From Sporobolomyces roseus (Eukaryota > Basidiomycota > Microbotryomycetes > Sporidiobolales > Sporidiobolaceae), in the NCBI GenBank assembly GCA_016617785.1, contig JADILM010000011.1, positions 310,001 to 374,000 on the forward strand: DNA of 64,000 nt, given 5' to 3'. The position numbers and the translations under genes were made by a program. Every line of letters begins with the position of its first letter. The stretch's first letter is position 1. The notes below the pieces were generated by a model, which had not been told where the DNA came from, searched no databases, and saw only the letters and a list, made by a program, of their open reading frames with translations. Positions 57,082 through 64,000 of this stretch are shown here, one piece after another.

Positions 57082-60000
57082 ATGGCACCGACCATCGGAC
57101 CTTCAATAGAAGAAGGTAAACTACTAGCCGAAGCACTCTCGACAGTTCACACTCAACTAGTACAACTCAAACGATGTCTCGTCAGTATTATATATCCCCT
57201 CCCCTCCCCTCCCCACTCCCTCACTGAAACCCTCGTAACACTTTGCCGCAGGACTCTGATCAAATAATGGATGCATTAAAAGCAGCCTCTACCATGTTGG
57301 CAGAATTGAGAACTTCGAGTTTGTCCCCTAAACAATACTATGAATTATACATGGCAGTATTCGACGCACTCCGTCACTTGTCTTCTTACTTGTACGACGC
57401 ACACGTTCAGGACAAACATCACCTCGCAGATTTATACGAATTGGTACAATACGCTGGAAATATCGTTCCTCGTTTATGTACGTCCCTTTTTACTCTCTTC
57501 ATTGGAGAAGGAGTTGGTGCTGATGAGGTGTGAGAGGTTAGATTTGATGATTACTGTTGGAACTGTTTATATGAGTATACCTGGTGCACCTATCAAAGAA
57601 ATCATGAAAGATATGATGGAAATGACTAGAGGAGTTCAACACCCTACTAGGGGATTATTTCTCAGGCATTACTTGTCAGGAATGACTAGGGATCATTTAC
57701 CTATAGGTGACGATCAAGGGTAAGTCAAGTCACACTCAACTTCCCCTTCCCCTTGAGATCTCGAGAGAGAGGAGGAGCTGATTTAGAGGATGAACGAGAG
57801 AGATGTATAGACCTCAAGGAAATTTACAAGATTCAATCGGATTCGTCTTGACGAATTTCATCGAAATGAATAAACTTTGGGTGAGGTTACAACATTCGGG
57901 ATTGTCGAGGGACAAAGAGAGGAGGGAATTGGAGAGGAGGGAATTGAGGATTTTGGTAGGAACGAATTTGGTCAGGTTGAGTCAGTTGGAAGGAGTAGAT
58001 TTGGAAATGTATCAAAGAATCATCTTGCCTTCAGTTCTCGAACAAGTCGTCAATTGTAAGGATGTTATCGCTCAGGAATATTTAATGGAGGTCGTTATAC
58101 AAGTCAGTCCCTCCCTCCTCCCTTTCTCTCCCTCGTGTAACGAGTCCAGTAAACTGATGGCAGTTGAACGAGTTAGGTATTCACGGATGATTTCCACCTT
58201 CGAACTCTATCACCTTTCCTCTCTGCAACGGCTCAACTCCACCCGAAAGTAAACATCAAATCCATCGTGATCGCATTGATTGATCGACTAGCCGCCTATG
58301 CAGCTCGAGAAGCAGAGAATGAATCTCCTGAAGAAAGAGCGAGGGAAGAAGAAGTTCAAGCGAAACGATTACTCGGTCAAGTTCGACAACAGAGGGAACG
58401 AGTCAGGTTGGAGAAGGAAGCGAAAGAGATGAGGGACAAGTTTGGGACGACTTCGATTGAGGGTGCCGTACAGGAGGAGGAGGAGGAAACGGAGGGTTGG
58501 GGTGCAGCGGTTAATGTCAAACCACCTGGAGAAGAGGAGAAGGATGCGAGGTTGGAGTTGGGAGATGGCAAGATTGAAGGGGTCGAACCGAGAGCTATTG
58601 GAGATGGGACGGGAAGGAAATTCAGAGGGATTCCAGAGGATGTGAAATTATTCGAGGTGTTCTGGAGTCAGGTCGTCAACTTGATCAAGGTGAGTTTCGA
58701 AACACTTCTACACCTCTCTCTCTCTCAACTCTCGAGACTGATGTTGATGTTTCGGAGGACTCACAGGCTCGACCAGATCTCTCTATTCAAGATGTCACGG
58801 CTTTACTCGTCTCCCTCGCGAACCTCTCGTTATCCTGCTACCCATCCCACCTGAACTACATCGATCAAGTTCTCTCTTTCGCCCTTTCCCAATCCCTCGC
58901 ATCCTCCGATTCCCCCGACCTTCACCACCCGACAACAACTTCCCATCTCCTCTCGCTCCTTCTCTCTCCGATTCAAAACTATCTAACCGTTCTCACTCTC
59001 CTCGCTCTTCCCTCTTACGCTCAACTCCTCCGCTCTCAACCTTACAACACGAGAAGAAGTATTGCTCACGCGATCGTCGCGAACGTGTTGAGGAACGAAA
59101 CAGTGATTGATACATCTGAAGATGTCGAGGGGATCTTGGAATTATGTCATGTTTTGGTCAAGGATCAAAAGGATCGACCTACTTCTGGGCGTGCGGGTGT
59201 AGGAGGACCATCAGGAGGGGGAGGACAAGGGATGGATCGGAGTTTGTCTGGTGGAGGAGGGGGTTATGTTCCTCAGTATGGACAGGGGAATGGATATTCT
59301 ATGAGGAATCAGGGAATGTTGGGAGGAGGAGGAGGAGGAGGAGGTCAAGGGTATGATAGAGAAGAAATGGCCGAGGAACAAGGTTGGATCGCTAGAATGG
59401 TTCATTTGTTCAAATCAGATGATTTGGATACTCAATTCCTCGTACGACCACTCTCTCTCTCTCTCATACCATCTAGTTCAGACTAACGATTGTGAGTGAT
59501 TCGTTGTGTATAGTTGTTACAAACGGCGAGGAAAGAGTTTAGCGAAGGAGGAGATCGAATTCGGTGGACTTTCCCACCTTTGATTGTAGCAGCGATCAAA
59601 CTCTCTCGACGATACAAGTACGCTCAATCCTCCATCGAACCTACTACATGGGACAACAAAGTTTCTACCCTCTTCAAATTCATTCACCAAGCGACTTCGA
59701 TCCTCTACAACAAAGTCGAATCTTCCTCCGACATTTGCTTGCGACTCTACCTCCTCTCCCTCTCGGCAGCCGATGAAACAGGGTTGGAAGAGTTGGCGTA
59801 CGAGTTCGCAGTTCAAGCGTTCACGATCTATGAAGAATCGATTAGTGAATCTCGAGCACAACTTCAAGCGATCACGACGATTATTGGGGCGTTACAGGTT
59901 ACGAGGGTGTTTGGAGAAGATAATTATGATACGTTGATTACTAAAGCGGCGTTGCATGGTGCGAAATTGTTGAAAAAGGGTCAGCAGGCGACGGCGGTCG

Positions 60001-60704
60001 CGATGGCGAGTCATCTCTGGTGGCAGACAGAAGTTCCTGGAAGAGAAGTCAGTGAGAACGATAAGGTGAGCACATCTCGGAAACTCTGCCTTCACGCTCG
60101 AGCTGACGGGTTCCGTCCTTGATCTCACAGGCTCCTTATCGAGATGGGAAACGAGTGCTCGAGTGCCTTCAAAAGGCTCTCCGTATCGCGACAAGTTCGA
60201 TCGACGAGTTGACGAGCGTTCAACTGTACTGCGATGCTTTGGATCAATACCTCTACTACTTTGAACGAGGTGTCGAAGCTGTACGTCACTTCTCTCTCCT
60301 CACTCTCACTTTTATATTTTGCTCATCTACCTCTCTCCTTTCTATAGATCTCCGCGAAACACATCAATTCCCTCGTCGAACTCATCACTTCAAACCTCGA
60401 TTCCCTTCCCCCGTCTTCTGCCCAACCCCAAGCCTCTGCTCAATTCGAACGACACCCACCCTCGACCTCGGGTGCGACTTCCGGTCTGATCGAAGGGCTC
60501 AACACATCCGAAGCTGTACTCCGACATTTCAAGAATTCTCTCCTGTACATTCAAGGGAGGAAACAAGGCAGAGGTAGTTTGGCTAGTTCAATCGGAGCGA
60601 GTGGTGCGGAAGCCGAGAGGGAACAGGTTGAAGGGATTCAGAGATTGTACAGGGATGTAGAGGTACAAGGTGTCTTGCTCAAACTCGGAGCGGGCCATCA
60701 GTAG
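57082..60704 (+). CDS. VPS35: Retromer subunit VPS35
   Basis: Nine exons (57082-57180, 57252-57477, 57542-57719, 57811-58102, 58177-58689, 58767-59441, 59514-60065, 60131-60280, 60348-60704) close to 1,013 residues. The signature PRLYLMITVG (split by intron 2) is followed by [27 protein letters not shown] and [20 protein letters not shown], all diagnostic of VPS35, the helical-solenoid backbone of the retromer that recycles cargo from endosomes. The C-terminal half keeps [20 protein letters not shown] and [14 protein letters not shown]. An extra segment of about 65 residues, very rich in Gly with Tyr, Gln and Met (residues about 577-642), interrupts the region before IARMVHLF. Compared with the usual 790-950 residues the protein is slightly long because of this insertion. 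Confidence 0.93.
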
Positions 60705-61075
60705 GCGATCAAGGTGGTGGACGCAATTGGAGAGAAGAAGGAGAAGCTCCGGAGGGAGCTCGTACAAGTTGTTTATGTTTTTGTTTTGTTGTTTCTCGTT
60801 CTCTTTTGTTCTCTTTCTGGTTATTTCAGTTCTCAGTCTCGCAAAGAATCGTTCACTCTCGTGCGCTGTGCAAGCATGCTCGAGATCTGAGAGAAAGATT
60901 TGCGAAAAGCGAATAAGCTACCACAACGAAATGAGGACGAAGCAAGATGAGAGGAGAATAGTGTCAAAAGGTCGTGGTGCCTGCGTCTGTCGTAGGCTGA
61001 GGAGTGGAGGAAGCCGTGCGTGAGCAGGGAAGCGATATCTGTGAGAGAGGAACTTGCTGAAAATCAGCTAAGAAG
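60705..61075. other. Convergent intergenic region
   Basis: 371 bp between the VPS35 and MCM10 3' ends. The MCM10 coding region may extend into it: a GTGAGT donor lies just after the ERVK codons, with acceptors at about 61035-61065. A T-rich stretch at 60770-60830 fits a 3' UTR. Confidence 0.4.
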
Positions 61076-64000
61076 TCAGAGTTCAATCGACAGTCCTCGA
61101 CTCACCTTGACTCGCTCGGTAGGAGCACCCTCTATGAACAGATCGTCGTCGTCATCATCTTCAGCGTCAACTGCTTGGTCTTGACTCGCCGAGGGTTGAG
61201 TGGCCTTCTTTGGCTGAGCTTTCGCTGCAACGGGTTTCGGAGCAGCGGGTTTCGAAAGGGCGACTTTTCGTTTCTTTGCGGGTTGAGCGACGGTATCGGG
61301 ATCGATCTGAACTCCGGAGATGACCTTCTGACCTGGAGGAGCTGAGAGCTTGATAGCATGTCGAAGTCCGCCTTCCAGAGCGAGCTGAATCGACGAGAGC
61401 AAACATGAGCGGGTAGATCCGCTGAAGGAGAAGTGAAAGCGACTCACTCGTTGCTGTAGAGTCTCATCATCCTCCTTCTCGTCCCTCAAATCACCTGGTC
61501 TCAAAGTAGGATTATACCCGATCATTCTGACTGCTTCGCTTGAGAAGACTTTCCTCCTCTCCTTCTTCTTCTGATCGTCATCCTCTTCCTCCTCACTATC
61601 ACTTTCATTGCTACTCTCCTGAGCTTTCTTCTTCGCCAATGCAATCTTGGTCTTCTTCTTGCCTCCCGCTTTCTTCTCTGCTTCCTTCTCCTCCTTCTCC
61701 CTCTCTCGTTTCTTCCTCTCTTTCTCTTGCTCCCTCGCCAATCTCAGGTACTCCCCTCCCAAACTCTGACCCTTGTCGGTCTTGCCCAATTCTTTCAATT
61801 CCCTCCTCCCTCTCTCCCGATCAAGCTTCTCCCGTTCCTTCTTCTTCATCTCCTCGGTCACGACAGGTCCATCTCGAACACCAGGAATGAATCCTCCACT
61901 ACCTCTCGAGGTGGGGAGACCAATACCTCCGGCGGTGAGAGCGCTGAGGTCGGAAGTCTTCGCTCGAGTACCTCCCGAGGTGAATCCTTTTGATCCTCCT
62001 GCGATGTACGTGTTGTGACCTTGAACCATCACTGAGGATTCGACAAGCGGGAGAGGTTTCTTGTAAGATGAGGAAGAAGCGGGATGGGAAGAACGAAGGG
62101 ATTTGTTGAGTTTCGAAATGTTGAGAGAAGTCGTCTGCTTGAGGGATGCGGTACTGCGAGTCTCCGACATCAGCCCACTCGAGCGGCATACAGCAGAATG
62201 AGCGGGATTGAATACTCACTTGCCGAACGTTTCAGCTCTTCCCATTCCTGTTCGATTGACTGCGAGATGAATATGATATTGACACTTCGTACCGACACGC
62301 CTGTAGATCCCAACCTGTTGTATCAGTGGGTCTCGTCATACACTGCAAGGGAATGGACAGATGAAGCTTACGAATCGACCCAACTACCGCACTTCTGACC
62401 ATCTTTCTTTCTGATCGCATCACAGAACGTGAGATCCTTCGCACGACCAAGGACCACCATTGAATCGGCCGATATGGGCTTGAGAGTATGAGAACGACCC
62501 TGGATCATTTCGAACGAATCGGTCAGTTCGAGACGACAGGAACGAAGAAGAGAGAGATACGAGACTGACCTCTGTCGCTGGTAGGAAGTGAGGATTGATG
62601 ATAGCGACCACAGCACCAGGGCTCTCCTTCCAATACTTCTCGTAAGCTCCACCACTCTGACCTTTGTAAATCGGAATCTCGTTCCCATCTTCATCGAATC
62701 CAGTATCGACCGTATCCGCCTCAACCAACATGACATTGAGCGTTCCCGTTCCCGATGCAGCCGCATTCTCCGTCGACAAGTCAACCAATTCAAATCGAAT
62801 GTATCTCTGTTTCCTCTGTTTCTTCGTTCGTTGAACAAACAGTTCCTCAGCCGGTTTCGCTCCGTCCGGTAGAGCTTCCTTCATCGGATCTTGTTTCTCT
62901 CCGTAGCGAGCTCGTCGTTTCTTCTGTTCTTCGGTTTCTTTGCGAGGTTCGGCGAGCGGGTTCGAGTTGAGGAATCGGATCTCGTCTTTCCAAGCTAGGA
63001 CTCCGATGATGACGAAATCTGCGTCTACGTCGATGTGTACTTGTCGACGATTGTCGATGCGAGCGAGGGAGTAGATTTGGGAGGGTGAGAGGTGATATCG
63101 ATCAGAGAGGAGTCCTTGGACTTGCTCGTGAGGAATTGTGCGTTGTCTGTAGAGGCATTGTCAACGTCAACTACGCCACAAGTAGCTGTTGAGGGAAACA
63201 TGCGCTCACTTGAGTTTGATTCCGCTATTCGGTTCGATTCGTTCGAAATCTGGATCGTTTCGAGGAGGAACGAAATCGATTGGACCCATCTCCAACTCTT
63301 CAATAACCGTTCCATCCTTGTTCCTCTTCTTTGGTTTAGTCGGTCCATCCGTAATATCCAAATCGTCCGATTCGTCTCCCGCTTGATCTTCTCCACTCGC
63401 TGATGATTCCCTTCTCTTCTTGCTGACCGGCTTCCTTCTCCCCTCCTCCTTCGCTTCGACATGTTTCGGTCGAGTCATCGCTGGTATGACAGGTTTCACA
63501 TCCCTCATGATCTCTTCGTCCAACTCCCTCTCCTTTCCCTTCGAGGACTTCTTCTTTGCACCACTCGAGTCTTTGATGATCGCTCTCACTTTCATATCCG
63601 TCCCTTCTCGAGCTTTCATCAATCCTTCTTTAGCGCCCGACAAACTCCCGAATCCGATTGAACGTTTCGCGAGCTGTTCCCGTCGAACTGAATCCAATTT
63701 CGAAGTTTGCTGTTCATTCTGCATCTTCTCCAAGAAAGATTTCGCTGTCCTTACAAGACTCGAGACATCAGCGTTTTGTAGCGAACGGTGATATAGCGAG
63801 CTTGTACGAACGTATAGCAGATTCATGACTTGAGAATTTACTTTCTTTCGGTTCTTTCCTCGTTATTGAAACGCTCGATTCGGGTTTGAAGAATTTCGGC
63901 ATCGAAGGAGGGGGTCCCAACATAGTCGAATCAAAGTAAGCAGGCATGGTAGAAGTCGTAGCTTGTTGGTGTTCTGCGATTCTCTGTCGTTTCTTACCTA
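61076..64000 (-). CDS. MCM10: MCM10 DNA replication protein (5' end beyond right edge)
   Basis: Multi-exon minus-strand gene. The central block contains VLAWKDEIRFLNSNPLAEPR, IRFELVDLST, an OB-fold-like region with VVAIINPHFLP, then GRAKDLTFCDAIRKKDGQKC, GSWVD and after an intron KCQYHIHLAVNRT. This is the Mcm10 OB fold followed by its CCCH zinc finger, with all four ligands visible. Mcm10 activates the CMG helicase at origins and contacts Pol alpha. A coiled, Lys/Glu-rich stretch and an acidic DDDDDDLFIEG near the C terminus follow. Upstream, at 63840-63947, an MPAYFDSTMLGPPPSMPKFF stretch is open toward the edge and preceded by basic residues, so more exons probably lie outside; its junction to the frame starting at 63826 could not be resolved. 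The C terminus is at 61076 by read-through, or slightly further if the GTGAGT donor is used. Confidence 0.85.

Noticed and set aside
1..64000. tRNA, rRNA, transposon, CRISPR or viral sequence
   Set aside because: I looked through the gaps for cloverleaf-like boxes, long terminal or inverted repeats, transposase or reverse-transcriptase motifs and spaced direct repeats and saw none; a tRNAscan or repeat search could still find weak cases.

Overview
This is a gene-dense stretch of a fungal nuclear genome. Almost every gene is split by introns of about 50-110 nt with GTRNGT donors and YAG acceptors. The protein set is eukaryotic (Hrp1-type RNA-binding protein, COG7, RFT1, VPS35, Mcm10, eIF2D, EMC5). 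Ish1/Msc1-type, Msb1/Mug8-type and Gaa1-type proteins and many short introns point to a basidiomycete, most likely a Pucciniomycotina yeast; this is inference, not a species identification. No tRNA, rRNA, transposon or CRISPR array was recognised. Gene models were spliced by eye. For most genes the exon phases close exactly, but UTRs cannot be defined.

Layout. 0-7 kb: the 3' end of GAA1 (GPI transamidase), an unrecognised five-exon gene, and on the minus strand a large secretory Ish1-repeat protein with a Ser/Ala-rich tail. 7-17 kb: a two-LIM-domain protein, a 2.9-kb gene-poor stretch, a C2H2 zinc-finger factor and an Hrp1/Nab4-like RNA-binding protein with one unusually long intron. 17-25 kb: a membrane-anchored kelch protein (minus) diverging from a remarkable gene that joins a UBA/UIM/USP-like protein lacking catalytic Cys and His to a complete PDCD2/TSR4 domain, with an LRLRGG sequence at the join. 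25-38 kb: a large Msb1/Mug8-like protein (minus), an NFX1/FAP1 zinc-finger protein and an F-box-like protein. 38-44 kb: a long disordered protein, a small HSF-type factor and a single-pass membrane protein. 44-50 kb (minus): three secretory-pathway genes, COG7, EMC5 (four tiny exons) and RFT1. 50-61 kb: an otubain-type deubiquitinase, a second and very divergent HSF-like factor, eIF2D (minus) and retromer VPS35. 61-64 kb: MCM10 (minus), running off the right edge.

Themes. Secretory and membrane-trafficking functions recur (GAA1, EMC5, RFT1, COG7, VPS35), as do ubiquitin-linked ones (USP-like fusion, otubain, FAP1 RING, F-box). These look like ordinary neighbours, not an operon-like system. 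Several divergent pairs share short promoters (RFT1/otubain 229 bp, eIF2D/VPS35 226 bp). The most unusual item is the pseudo-deubiquitinase-LRLRGG-TSR4 gene at 20286-25055.
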